Source: an uncultured bacterium (GTDB lineage Bacteria; Actinomycetota; Actinomycetes; S36-B12; CAIYMF01). Taken from it: a DNA stretch of 64,000 nt. Shown one piece after another: positions 38,023 through 46,500 of this stretch. Under the pieces are notes generated by a model. That model saw nothing but the letters and a program-made list of their open reading frames with translations. It was not told where the DNA came from and did no database searches. Position numbers and translations under genes: made by a program. The stretch spans positions 62,001 through 126,000 of the forward strand of contig CAIKEU010000013.1 in the NCBI GenBank assembly GCA_903826575.1, read 5' to 3'. Position 1 is the stretch's first letter; the number at the start of each line of letters is the position of its first letter.

Positions 38023-39360
38023 CTAAGCCATGTCCGAAGCGGGTGCGATAGCGGCCGTTTTCTGGCTCGCCTCAATGGCCGGGCCGAACAGGTCAAGCAT
38101 GTCTAGCTCTGCGTGGACGACGTCGGCCAGTCGACGAACACCCTCTGCGATGCGGTCAGGCTCGGGATAGCAGTAGGACAACCTGAGTGAGTGTCGCCCT
38201 TGGCCGTCTGCAAAAAAGCCCGTTCCGGGAACGTACGCCACGCGAGCTGCAACTGCTCGAGGCAGCATCGCGGTGGAATCGACGCCGGGAGGTAAGTCGA
38301 CCCACGAGTAGAACCCACCGGTCGGCACCGTCCACGAGGTACCGGGCGGCATGTGGTTTTCGAGGGAGTCAATGAGCGCATCGCGGCGTTCGCGATACAG
38401 CTCACGGAAAACCTTGACCTGGTCGAGCCACGGTGACGTTGCAAGGTAGTCCGTAATCATCATCTGCGTGAGATTGCTCGGACACAGCATCGCTGTTTCG
38501 TTGGCCAGCACCAGCTTTTCGCGGACTCCGTGTGGTGCAACGGCCCAGCCCACTCGCAGGCCCGCAGCGATTGTCTTCGAAAACGTGCCCAAGTAGATGA
38601 CTGCCTGTGAATCGTCGGCACGAATCGCCCTCGGGACTGATCCGTCAAAGCTCAGTAGGCCGTACGGATCATCTTCCAACAGCAGAACACCATTGGTGCT
38701 AACGATGTCGAGAATCTCCTGCCGTCGTTCAGGAGTTTGGGTGACACCGCCTGGATTTTGGAAGGATGGGATCGAATATACGAGTTTGAGTTTCTTACCT
38801 TCAGCTCGCACGCGTGCGATCGCCTCGCGCAGCGCATCCGGATTGAGTCCGAGTTCGTCCATGGGAACGTGGACTACTTCACACTGATACGACGAAAACA
38901 CACTCAGCGCCGTAATGTAGGTGGGCGCCTCGACTAAAACGACGTCGCCGGGATCGCAGAAAACCCTGACTACAAGATCGAGTGCCATCTGCGAGCCAGC
39001 CGTGACGATGATGTCGTCCGGGTGTGATTCGACCCCGACGGGGGCCAGAACCTCGAGAATCTGCTCACGTAGCGCGGGATCACCCTGGCCGGATCCGTAT
39101 TGGAGAGCAACATGCCCCCGTTCGCGGATAAGGCGCGCAGTGGTTTCCGCTATCGCATCCATCGGTAGCGCGGAGACGAACGGCATTCCGCCAGCGAGTG
39201 ACACGACTTCAGGACGTGAGGCGACGGCGAATAGGGCACGTACCGCCGATGATGACAATCCGCGCGTGCGTTCTGCGTACTGATCAAGCCACGGATCGTG
39301 CCGGGTGGACGTGGAAGTCAATGTTGCCCCATGCGCGGTCATCCGAGCGTCTGAAGCCAC
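38023..39360 (-). CDS. PLP-dependent aminotransferase, class I/II (2-aminoadipate/MocR-like)
   Basis: This is a 445-residue fold-type I aminotransferase without a DNA-binding domain. It shows VSLAGGMPF near the start, TAGSQMALDLVVRVF for cofactor binding and SIPSFQNPGGVT. The PLP lysine is in LGTFSKTIAAGLRVGW, and the arginine that binds the substrate carboxylate is in LRLSYCYPEPD. Relatives act on 2-aminoadipate, valine-pyruvate or aromatic amino acids, so the exact substrate is not known. The start is either GTG 39360 or ATG 39342. It precedes ddl in the same direction and so may supply an amino acid for the wall, but that is only a guess. Confidence 0.9.
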   Translation of the reverse strand: MASDARMTAHGATLTSTSTRHDPWLDQYAERTRGLSSSAVRALFAVASRPEVVSLAGGMPFVSALPMDAIAETTARLIRERGHVALQYGSGQGDPALREQILEVLAPVGVESHPDDIIVTAGSQMALDLVVRVFCDPGDVVLVEAPTYITALSVFSSYQCEVVHVPMDELGLNPDALREAIARVRAEGKKLKLVYSIPSFQNPGGVTQTPERRQEILDIVSTNGVLLLEDDPYGLLSFDGSVPRAIRADDSQAVIYLGTFSKTIAAGLRVGWAVAPHGVREKLVLANETAMLCPSNLTQMMITDYLATSPWLDQVKVFRELYRERRDALIDSLENHMPPGTSWTVPTGGFYSWVDLPPGVDSTAMLPRAVAARVAYVPGTGFFADGQGRHSLRLSYCYPEPDRIAEGVRRLADVVHAELDMLDLFGPAIEASQKTAAIAPASDMA

Positions 39361-39591
39361 AGTTCACCACCAACACATCAGTAGGACGTCATCCATGTAC
39401 GTCGGCGGCATTGACGAAGTACAACAATCTAAGGATGCCGTATGAGTGCCCGTGAGGTGCGATGAGGGTCGCGCTCGCAATGGTTTACGGAGAAATCGAA
39501 ATCCGACGGGCTGTCGGCCACGTTGCCGGAGTGGGGTTCCGCCAACCGCACGTGAGAACAGCGATGCGTCACACATTTAACGGTCGGTGTA

Positions 39592-40722
39592 CTAGACGTG
39601 GGCGGTGTCAGTCAGCGCGGGATCGGGAGCGAAAAAACGAACAACAGCGTTAGCAATTCCTTCGGCTACCGCATCGCGGAAAGCTGGATCACTCAGGCGT
39701 TGGGCATCGCGTGGGTTGGACAAGTAGCCGCATTCAATTCGAACGGCCGGCATTCGAGTCAGGCGTAACAGGTCCCAGGTCATTGCATGGGTGCGGCAAT
39801 CAGTGAGATCGGTACGAGCGCAGATTTCTTCCTGGACCATCTCAGCGAACCGAGCCCCGAGCCTGGACCCCGTACCTTGGACACGATCTCCGTAATAGAA
39901 CGTTGCACAGCCTGCGGCATGCGGGGTGTCAACGGAATCGACGTGAACCGAAAGCACCAGATCAGCGCTGGTGTGATTGGCAAATGCGGCCCGTTGACTC
40001 TCGTCCATACTGCGGGTCGAATCCAGTGCTCGCGTGAGCAAAACCTGCACTCCGAGTGCCGCCAGTCGACCTTCGACTCTTCGGGATAGGTCACCCGCAA
40101 CCGCTGACTCCGTCAGATCACCGTGAGTAAGCCCAAAATCGTCACCGCCGTGTCCCGGATCAATCACGACCACCTTGTCAGCGACCCCAGTGCACAGGGA
40201 TTCAAGAGCCGTGAGCTCGCGAAGTGTCGTTGAACTGACAGCGCCACCGCTCATGGTCCGTGCCAACCTGCCAAGCGCCCGATACGTCTCGGGACCGCAT
40301 GTGCCATCGGAACTAACGCCGACACTGCGTTGAAATTCGCGCAAAGCACGGTCGGTTTGTGGGCCGAAGATCCCGTCGATGCGATCGAAGTGGAATCCCA
40401 AGCTGGCAAGTCGCTGCTGCAATGCGCGAACGTCGTCGCCGGAGATCAGCCAACCAGCCCGGAACGACAGAATGCGATCACCGAGCTCCCAGCGAGCCTC
40501 TTCAAGGTGCCGGAAAGTTTGCACGCCAACGATGCCGTCGACGGTAAGCCCGCGCCCTTGTTGAAAGGTGCGAACGGCCTCGTCAACAGCATCGTCGAAC
40601 GAAGCTGGCGACGAACCTGTTGGAGTAGCAGATTCTGGAAGGAGTCCTAGGCGGTGCAGACGATCGCGGATCTCCGCGACCGCCGCTCCGGAATCCCCGC
40701 GCCGTGAGGCCGGAGAAGTCAT
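39592..40722 (-). CDS. cwlM: CwlM-like N-acetylmuramoyl-L-alanine amidase-fold protein
   Basis: This is a 376-residue protein with two peptidoglycan-binding repeats (about 8-75 and 95-155) and a C-terminal amidase_3 domain (about 183-370). No signal peptide is present. Zinc-ligand positions look intact: His191 in DPGHGG, Glu205 in DLTES and His260 in LSVHVDS, with a catalytic-type Glu330 in RIECGYLSNP. In M. tuberculosis the cytosolic CwlM is a PknB substrate that activates MurA. The location after trxB-trxA is the same. Whether this copy is an enzyme or a regulator is open. It starts 5 bases after trxA. Confidence 0.88.
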   Translation of the reverse strand: MTSPASRRGDSGAAVAEIRDRLHRLGLLPESATPTGSSPASFDDAVDEAVRTFQQGRGLTVDGIVGVQTFRHLEEARWELGDRILSFRAGWLISGDDVRALQQRLASLGFHFDRIDGIFGPQTDRALREFQRSVGVSSDGTCGPETYRALGRLARTMSGGAVSSTTLRELTALESLCTGVADKVVVIDPGHGGDDFGLTHGDLTESAVAGDLSRRVEGRLAALGVQVLLTRALDSTRSMDESQRAAFANHTSADLVLSVHVDSVDTPHAAGCATFYYGDRVQGTGSRLGARFAEMVQEEICARTDLTDCRTHAMTWDLLRLTRMPAVRIECGYLSNPRDAQRLSDPAFRDAVAEGIANAVVRFFAPDPALTDTAHV

Positions 40723-40727
40723 GTGAC

Positions 40728-41054
40728 CTACAGGAACTCAGCGAGATCGGCGAGCAGTGCCGCCTTGGGCTTGGCCCCGACGATCTGCTTTACGAGCTGT
40801 CCGCCTTTGTACACGTTCATCGTCGGGATCGACATGATCCGCTCGTTGGCTGCGATCTGTGGATTCTCATCGATGTTGAGCTTGGCCACGATGAGCTTGT
40901 CGGCATTGTCGGCGGCAATCTCCTCAAGAACGGGAGCAATCATCTTGCACGGACCACACCATTCAGCCCAGAAGTCGACGAGCACCGGCTTATCACTCAT
41001 GAGCACATCGTCGGTGAACGTGGCGTCCGTAACGGTCTTAGTTGATGTCCCCAT
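40728..41054 (-). CDS. trxA: Thioredoxin
   Basis: This is a 108-residue thioredoxin with the active site WCGPCK in FWAEWCGPCKMIAP, the cis-proline in SIPTMNVYKGG and typical length. It reduces protein disulfides in the cytosol and is recharged by the thioredoxin reductase encoded just upstream. ATG 41052-41054 has a good AGAGAGG sequence in front, so the longer frame to 41072 is not used. The trxB-trxA-cwlM order is the standard actinobacterial one. Confidence 0.98.
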   Translation of the reverse strand: MGTSTKTVTDATFTDDVLMSDKPVLVDFWAEWCGPCKMIAPVLEEIAADNADKLIVAKLNIDENPQIAANERIMSIPTMNVYKGGQLVKQIVGAKPKAALLADLAEFL

Positions 41055-41148
41055 CGTGTTTACCTCTCTCACTGCTTCGCTGTTCTTACACGATCTAACT
41101 TACGTCCTCGGACCGACATATTCGACATGTAGCGCCAGGAAGGTCCCG

Positions 41149-42081
41149 TCACACGTCCCGAGCGGCTAGCCATCGTTCAGCGTCGAGGGCCGCCGAACAG
41201 CCAGACCCAGCCGCCGTGATGGCCTGTCGGTAGGTGTGATCCACCAAGTCTCCGCACGCAAAAACACCGTCGACGTTGGTGCGCGTGCTTCGATCCTGGA
41301 CAACAACGTAACCGGCATCGTCGAGCTCGATTTGCCCGACGATGAGCTCCGAACGAGGGTCATGACCAATTGCGACGAAGATCCCAGTCACTGGCAGTTC
41401 GCGAGTGTCGCCTGTAACGGTGTCGCGAAGGATCACGCCACTTACGCGATCTTCACCAAGGATCTCAGCGACTTCGGAGTTCCAAGCGAAGGTGATTTTG
41501 GGGTCATTCATCGCGCGATCCTGCATGATCTTGCTTGCTCGCAGCGAATCGCGGCGGTGTACGAGGGTTACGTTGGCAAACCGAGTCAGGAAGGTGGCTT
41601 CCTCTAGTGCGGAGTCACCACCACCAACGACGATGATGTCCTGATCACGGAAGAAGAAGCCGTCGCAGGTGGCGCACCACGAAACTCCGTGCCCGGAAAG
41701 GCGCTTTTCGTTCGGCAAACCAAGTTCCCGATAGCCAGACCCCATCGCAAGGATCAGACTGTGGGCTTGATACTCGTTGCCGGCGCCGTCCTTCACGGTC
41801 TTAATCGCCCCGCTGGTGTTGATCTCGACGATGTCGTCGGTGATCATTTCAGTGCCGAAGCGGACGGCCTGAGCGCGAATGTTCTCCATGAGTTGTGGTC
41901 CCATGACCCCGTCTTCGAAGCCGGGAAAGTTCTCAACCTCGGTGGTGTTGATCAGTGCTCCGCCGGCGGTGACGGCTCCCTCGAACAACAGCGGCTCAAG
42001 CTGGGCGCGCGCTGCGTAGATTGCGGCGGTGTAGCCCGCGGGGCCCGACCCAATGATGATTACGTTCCGAACGTCGCCCAC
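41149..42081 (-). CDS. trxB: Thioredoxin reductase
   Basis: This is a 310-residue flavoprotein that passes electrons from NADPH to thioredoxin. The FAD site is in [20 protein letters not shown], the redox pair in [10 protein letters not shown], the NADPH site in [12 protein letters not shown] and the second FAD motif in [14 protein letters not shown] 42079-42081 lies close to the conserved N-terminus and has GAAGGG upstream; the frame to 42141 adds residues not seen in the family. It is 95 bases upstream of trxA and likely cotranscribed. Confidence 0.97.
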   Translation of the reverse strand: MGDVRNVIIIGSGPAGYTAAIYAARAQLEPLLFEGAVTAGGALINTTEVENFPGFEDGVMGPQLMENIRAQAVRFGTEMITDDIVEINTSGAIKTVKDGAGNEYQAHSLILAMGSGYRELGLPNEKRLSGHGVSWCATCDGFFFRDQDIIVVGGGDSALEEATFLTRFANVTLVHRRDSLRASKIMQDRAMNDPKITFAWNSEVAEILGEDRVSGVILRDTVTGDTRELPVTGIFVAIGHDPRSELIVGQIELDDAGYVVVQDRSTRTNVDGVFACGDLVDHTYRQAITAAGSGCSAALDAERWLAARDV

Positions 42082-42192
42082 GGCGAAAACCCTTCTTTGG
42101 CAAAACAGTTGGCCCAGTGCAGTCTTCGTGTCTGTTCGCAACGATCTTAGGTGCGTTTACATTCCCGCACCTACTCCGGGTGCTGACCGCCC

Positions 42193-43050
42193 CTAGCTGA
42201 CAGATGGGATGATCAGGTGATCAAGGACGCCTGATTGAGCCGTCGAGCAAGCGGCAGCAATGACCCAGACCTCGATGTGTTTGCTATCCCCTTGGATGGG
42301 GGCGAGGTAGATGTTCGCTCTTTGGCCTTCAAAAACGACGCCCGTTATCACGGTATCGGGCGTGGATCCCGGCACGCCGCCGATCAAAGCCAGACAGTCT
42401 GTCGAGGGCATGATCGCGGATCCTGCAGCAGCTGCTCCGGCCTGCCCCGTAGTCGATCCCTCGACTTCCGAGGTGGAGGGTTTAGCACTGAGCAATAGGG
42501 CGTTAACGGTAGTGCCGACATTCGCGCGGGTGATGACGCGATCGGCGGCAGGGATAGTGCGTAAATCTGTCGCTGGTTGCTTCGTCTGCGCCGACTGTGG
42601 GAGCGAAGAGGCGGAAGTCGCGGCTCCGACCGATGCCGCCGTAGCCGCCTGATCGTTCGCCGACGGCGGTTGGTTTGGCTGCGCGACGGTTTCACCGGTA
42701 GCCAGGGATGTGTTCGCTGCCGAGCCCGTATTCGACATAGCTTGACGGTAGATCGACGCACCACCGATCACGACAAGTGCTGCGGCAGCAACGGTTAGCC
42801 AGCGGGTGTTCCAGCCTCGGGTGGGCCGTTGTTCGAGGATTTCCTGCGTGGTGACGAGTCGAGCGGCCTGTTCGTGAGCGACGGCGTTGTCGAGGCGTGC
42901 GGCCACGTCGGCTGGAAGTGGTGTCTGCGTCAAGCGAAGGGAACCTAAAAGCTCGGCAATCCACACCTGTTCGGCGGTATCGACGAGTGGAGCCGAGGTT
43001 GAACCTAGGGGTGGATCTTCGTTCAGGGAGTCACCGTATTGATCATTCAT
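42193..43050 (-). CDS. Membrane protein paired with SigM, candidate anti-sigma factor
   Basis: This is a 285-residue protein with a cytosolic N-terminal part (about 1-85), one membrane helix (about 88-107) and an extracytoplasmic tail. The tail has two cysteines (DCLALIGG and AAACSTAQ) that could form a disulfide. Its start overlaps the sigM stop by 8 bases and has GGGAGG in front. That coupling and the one-helix layout suggest an anti-sigma factor, as for Rv3912 (RsmA) beside sigM in M. tuberculosis. The zinc motif HxxxCxxC of many anti-sigma factors is absent. The C-terminal region is not one that I recognise. Confidence 0.75.
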   Translation of the reverse strand: MNDQYGDSLNEDPPLGSTSAPLVDTAEQVWIAELLGSLRLTQTPLPADVAARLDNAVAHEQAARLVTTQEILEQRPTRGWNTRWLTVAAAALVVIGGASIYRQAMSNTGSAANTSLATGETVAQPNQPPSANDQAATAASVGAATSASSLPQSAQTKQPATDLRTIPAADRVITRANVGTTVNALLLSAKPSTSEVEGSTTGQAGAAAAGSAIMPSTDCLALIGGVPGSTPDTVITGVVFEGQRANIYLAPIQGDSKHIEVWVIAAACSTAQSGVLDHLIIPSVS

Positions 43051-43786
43051 CGGGTACCTCCCTTGGTTGTAGTGATGGCTGGACGTGAGTACTGCGGTCG
43101 TCGGATGTGGCGTTGACCGCGGGATACGCGTCGTTTCCACGAGGAATTTCCGGCGGCCTGGTATCTGTGACGTCAGGAACGGCATCGGGGTTCCTTAGCC
43201 CGGCCAGTGACTGGGCAAGCCGTGTGCGCCCACGCGAGCAGCGGCTCTTGATTGTCCCCTCGGGGATATCGAGGATTTCGGCCGCCTCAGCCACGGACAT
43301 ACCTTCAACATCGACCAAAATGATTGCTATGCGTTGATCGTTGGGAAGCTCCGCTAGGGCCTTTTCAATTTCGTGTCGCAATTCGAATTCGCTAATTCGG
43401 TCCCGCGAATCGGCGATACCGCGATATCCGCTGTCTTCTGATTCGTCAGGCAGTGGAATGGTTGGGCGTACCTTCTGGCGCCGAAGTCGATCGAGACTGG
43501 CGTTGACGACGACCCGATGCAGCCACGTCGTGACGGCCGCCTCACCGCGGAAGCTAGCTGCATTTCGAAACGCGGAAATCAGGCCGTCCTGGAGTGCGTC
43601 GGCCGCCTCCTCGGGATCACCAGTTGTGCGCAGTGCTACTGCCCACAGTCGGTCTCGATGGCGACGAACCAATTCTCCAAACGCATGTGCATCTCCGGCG
43701 ACATGGGCGGCGAGCAACTCCGAGTCGGAACCGCTGCGGATCGCGTCATCACCCATGGCGTTTGGCTCAGGTGGTTCGACAGACAT
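43043..43786 (-). CDS. sigM: ECF sigma factor SigM
   Basis: This is a 247-residue extracytoplasmic-function sigma factor. Region 2 covers about 25-100 (AFGELVRRHRDRLWAVAL, GDPEEAADALQDGLISAFR, FRGEAAVTTWLHRVVVNA). Region 4 covers about 130-190 (LPNDQRIAIILVDVEGMSVAEAAEILDIPEGTIKSR). A C-terminal extension of about 50 residues has no known motif. It directs RNA polymerase to a small set of envelope-stress or growth-phase genes, unknown here. It lies next to the trx genes and murJ as in M. tuberculosis. Its stop overlaps the next gene. Confidence 0.93.
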   Translation of the reverse strand: MSVEPPEPNAMGDDAIRSGSDSELLAAHVAGDAHAFGELVRRHRDRLWAVALRTTGDPEEAADALQDGLISAFRNAASFRGEAAVTTWLHRVVVNASLDRLRRQKVRPTIPLPDESEDSGYRGIADSRDRISEFELRHEIEKALAELPNDQRIAIILVDVEGMSVAEAAEILDIPEGTIKSRCSRGRTRLAQSLAGLRNPDAVPDVTDTRPPEIPRGNDAYPAVNATSDDRSTHVQPSLQPREVPDE

Positions 43787-43879
43787 AGTGATCTCAGCCT
43801 ACGGGTGAAAACTCGTAGCGACGTGTTCAGGTGATCACCACGCAACGTCATGACATCGTCGTACCCTCGTGGTGTGGAT

Positions 43880-44455
43880 ATGACGACCGCTGTGCTCACC
43901 GGACTGGGCCTTGCCGGTGCTGCCGGGTTGAATGCGTACATTCCGCTACTCGTTGTTGGTGTCTTGGTCCATACCGGTCACCTGACCGTTCCCGCGCCTT
44001 TTGATTCGCTCGGCCTGACCCCCATTCTCCTTGTTTTGGTGGTGTTGCTATCGGTTGAATTCTTTGCCGACAAGATTCCCGGTATTGATACGCTCAACGA
44101 CGTCATACAAACCGTTGTGCGCCCGGCTGCCGGGGCTTTCTTGGCGGCTGGTTCGCTCGGCGCTCTCACCCAACTCCCGCCGTGGGTTGGAGTAGCGGCG
44201 GGCCTGGTCACTGCTGGTTCGGTTCACGGGATGAAGGCGGCCAGCCGCCCGGTGATTAACGTCGGGACTTTCGGCGTCGGTGGTCCGACCGTGAGCGTCT
44301 TAGAGGATGTGACGGCACTTGCGGCGAGCATCTTGGCACTGATTGCGCCGGTGCTCCTAGCCATACTCGTGTTGATCGGTGTGCTAGTCGGCTTTCGGTT
44401 TGTGCGTCGGCGTCGACGGCCATCAACGCAGCGAACCTCGGCGACGGTCGACTAA
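43880..44455 (+). CDS. DUF4126 membrane protein
   Basis: This is a 191-residue protein with about five helices, starting MTTAVLTGLGLAGAAGLNAY, and with VEFFADKIPGIDTLNDVIQT and VHGMKAASRPVIN, which mark DUF4126. Its function is unknown. The tail is very basic (RFVRRRRRPS) and so is probably cytosolic. It is divergent from sigM and converges with the pseudokinase gene; their stop codons share bases (TAA at 44453-44455, TAG on the other strand at 44452-44454). The earlier start at 43850 is less likely because it has no ribosome-binding site. Confidence 0.85.
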   Translation: MTTAVLTGLGLAGAAGLNAYIPLLVVGVLVHTGHLTVPAPFDSLGLTPILLVLVVLLSVEFFADKIPGIDTLNDVIQTVVRPAAGAFLAAGSLGALTQLPPWVGVAAGLVTAGSVHGMKAASRPVINVGTFGVGGPTVSVLEDVTALAASILALIAPVLLAILVLIGVLVGFRFVRRRRRPSTQRTSATVD

Positions 44456-45933
44456 CTCAGAACCTTGATGTCGGTGATCCCACCCTGATATCCACCCGAA
44501 TCGCTGGCGGGAAGTTGGGTGAACCAGACGAGAATGTATTGCGCTCTCTCGGGTTTGGGCAGACGTAGACGCAGTTCAGAACCGGCACCTTTGGCTTGGG
44601 CCAAAACCGGGAAATTCTCGGGAGCCACCGTGGGATCGTCCCCCGCGGCAACCGTGACGGTTGAACCAGTTCCAACGAGATTGAGCTCAATGGCCGAGAT
44701 TTGTTGGGGACTGCCGAGATCGAACATCAAGCCGACGCCCTGCTTGCCGGACATGTCAGGGTGCCGGTACACCACCGTGTGCCACGAGGTGGTGGCATCG
44801 CCGTCAAAAGCTAATGGAGCTTCATCGGGGTTCTCGTTGTTATTGCCATACGGGTCAACATCTTTTGCGCTGACGATGGTCAGTGGACGCTCGACTACCG
44901 GAGTCACCTGAGTAGGTTTCGGAGTTGGGCTTGGCGTCGAAACCTCAGGCCGCGGGACGACGAGGGGACTGCTCCCGAGACCCATCACTAGGCTCGCGCC
45001 GAGCGCGGCAAGGCCGAGGGCAGCGGCGGTGAAAATCAGTACGCTGGCAATACGGATGACAGTTCGTCCGGCGGGCACGGGCCGACGTTTCGTTCCTGGG
45101 AGCGCAACGACGGCTGATAGTTCCTCGACGATTTCGTCAACCGAGTCGAACGGGATCTGGCCCTTGGGAGTTGGCGTGGTGAGTAATGCTCGCGCACAAA
45201 TGTCATTGAGGGGTTCGGGCACATCTGCCACCACGCGACTTGGCCACGGCGCATGGTTTTCGACCATCGGGACACCCGGTAGCCCGTCGACTGTTTCTGG
45301 CTCGGGCCAGCGATTGGTCAATGTTGCGTACAAAACCGATCCGGCGGCGTGAACGTCGGACAATTCAGGGCTGGTTTCCGGGTAGATACCAAAAAGAGCC
45401 CGATCAACGCCGAGTCCGCGCACTCGTACTTCGCCGTCAGGCGCGATCAATACTGAATCGGGATGCAGATGACCATGGGCTTGACCGGCAGCATGGACGG
45501 CGGTGAGATAGCGAGCTACTTCGAGTGACAGGGTGGCCGCCTCAACGGGAGGCATCGTCAGATCCCCGCGGGCGAGCAGGAATTCGCTCAAAGTCGCTGA
45601 ATCGACCCACTCGGAGATGATCACGAGGTGTCCGCTAGTGCGGTCATCAATGACATCAAAAATTGGAATCGCACGTCGATCGAAAACTTGAGCCGCCACC
45701 TGGGCACGTTCACGCAATTCCCGGCTGCGCGAATCGTCGAGGGGCAGTAGGCGAACGCCAACCGGACGTTTCAGTCGCTCGTCGAAGGCCCGCCACACTG
45801 AACTTCCGGCGGCATCGCTGACTCGGTCGACTAGGCGGTACCGGTCGAGGAGTCGCGTATCAGGGGCGGGCATCGCTCCCGGACGCGACTTCTTACGCTG
45901 CCGCGCTGGGGAAGACGTGGTCACACTTCCCAT
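44452..45933 (-). CDS. Membrane pseudokinase with extracellular discoidin-like domain (MviN-associated)
   Basis: This is a 493-residue protein. The cytosolic part (about 25-280) has a protein-kinase fold, but the ATP lysine is replaced (Arg61 in VGVRLL). HRD is replaced by HGH (153-155, in HGHLHPDS) and DFG by RGLG (172-175). One helix follows (about 293-317), then a Pro/Thr linker and an extracellular domain (about 345-493) like F5/8 type C carbohydrate-binding folds (SWHTVVYRHPDMSGKQGVGLMFDLG). In M. tuberculosis the same modules are fused to MurJ (MviN), and the phosphorylated pseudokinase binds FhaA. Here they are a separate gene, two genes downstream of murJ. Confidence 0.88.
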   Translation of the reverse strand: MGSVTTSSPARQRKKSRPGAMPAPDTRLLDRYRLVDRVSDAAGSSVWRAFDERLKRPVGVRLLPLDDSRSRELRERAQVAAQVFDRRAIPIFDVIDDRTSGHLVIISEWVDSATLSEFLLARGDLTMPPVEAATLSLEVARYLTAVHAAGQAHGHLHPDSVLIAPDGEVRVRGLGVDRALFGIYPETSPELSDVHAAGSVLYATLTNRWPEPETVDGLPGVPMVENHAPWPSRVVADVPEPLNDICARALLTTPTPKGQIPFDSVDEIVEELSAVVALPGTKRRPVPAGRTVIRIASVLIFTAAALGLAALGASLVMGLGSSPLVVPRPEVSTPSPTPKPTQVTPVVERPLTIVSAKDVDPYGNNNENPDEAPLAFDGDATTSWHTVVYRHPDMSGKQGVGLMFDLGSPQQISAIELNLVGTGSTVTVAAGDDPTVAPENFPVLAQAKGAGSELRLRLPKPERAQYILVWFTQLPASDSGGYQGGITDIKVLS

Positions 45934-46019
45934 GGTAAGTCAGGATTTGGGTGAAATGCGCGCCTGAAAGGCTGACTGGGCGCCACCGTTATGGCTGGCC
46001 GTAATCAACGGAAGTTCAA

Positions 46020-46436
46020 TTAACTGATTGCGTCGGTTGCGATAACTGTCGCGAGGGGCCGGGTGTCTGCGCGCAATGGCGGTATTGCGCCTGCCACGAT
46101 GGTGGGAGTTTTGCGCGCCAAGGTCACTTCGACTGCGTGATGAGTACCGGGCAACACGCGCACTGAAATGAGTTGATCCGCGGTGGTCAATACGAAAGAT
46201 TCAACGGCACGGATCGCAGCAACCGCCGATGACGAGTTCTGGTACGCCTCATTGCCGATACGCGCGGCATTCGTCGCATCGTCATGGACGCGCACTGATG
46301 CAGTTGCCATAGATAACCCATCGAAAGCGACAACGCACACAATGACGAACGACAGTAGCCACCTGGTAAGGCTGCCAAGCAAAACAGCACCGCGATCGCA
46401 GGACCGCAGCGTGCCAACTCGTCCCAATTCGTCCAC
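46020..46436 (-). CDS. Hypothetical single-helix exported protein
   Basis: This is a 138-residue protein from GTG 46434-46436. A short polar N-terminus leads to a hydrophobic helix (about 20-42, WLLSFVIVCVVAFDGL). An external-looking domain of about 95 residues follows (ATNAARIGNEAYQN and TPTIVAGAIPP). The layout resembles small TadE/pseudopilin-like or anchored proteins, but this is not a firm match. It lies between murJ (64 bases upstream) and the pseudokinase gene (86 bases downstream), so it might share their role in the envelope. The start has no strong ribosome-binding site. Confidence 0.55.
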   Translation of the reverse strand: MDELGRVGTLRSCDRGAVLLGSLTRWLLSFVIVCVVAFDGLSMATASVRVHDDATNAARIGNEAYQNSSSAVAAIRAVESFVLTTADQLISVRVLPGTHHAVEVTLARKTPTIVAGAIPPLRADTRPLATVIATDAIS

Positions 46437-46500
46437 TCGTTATCTATCGAGTGGAAATAGACGTGGCTTTATCGCCTCACTCCACAAATAACCGACTGGG

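Noticed and set aside
39361-39591. A possible short gene in the aminotransferase-cwlM gap (39462-39653)
   Set aside because: The frame runs into cwlM on the other strand, starts without a ribosome-binding site and shows no family pattern.
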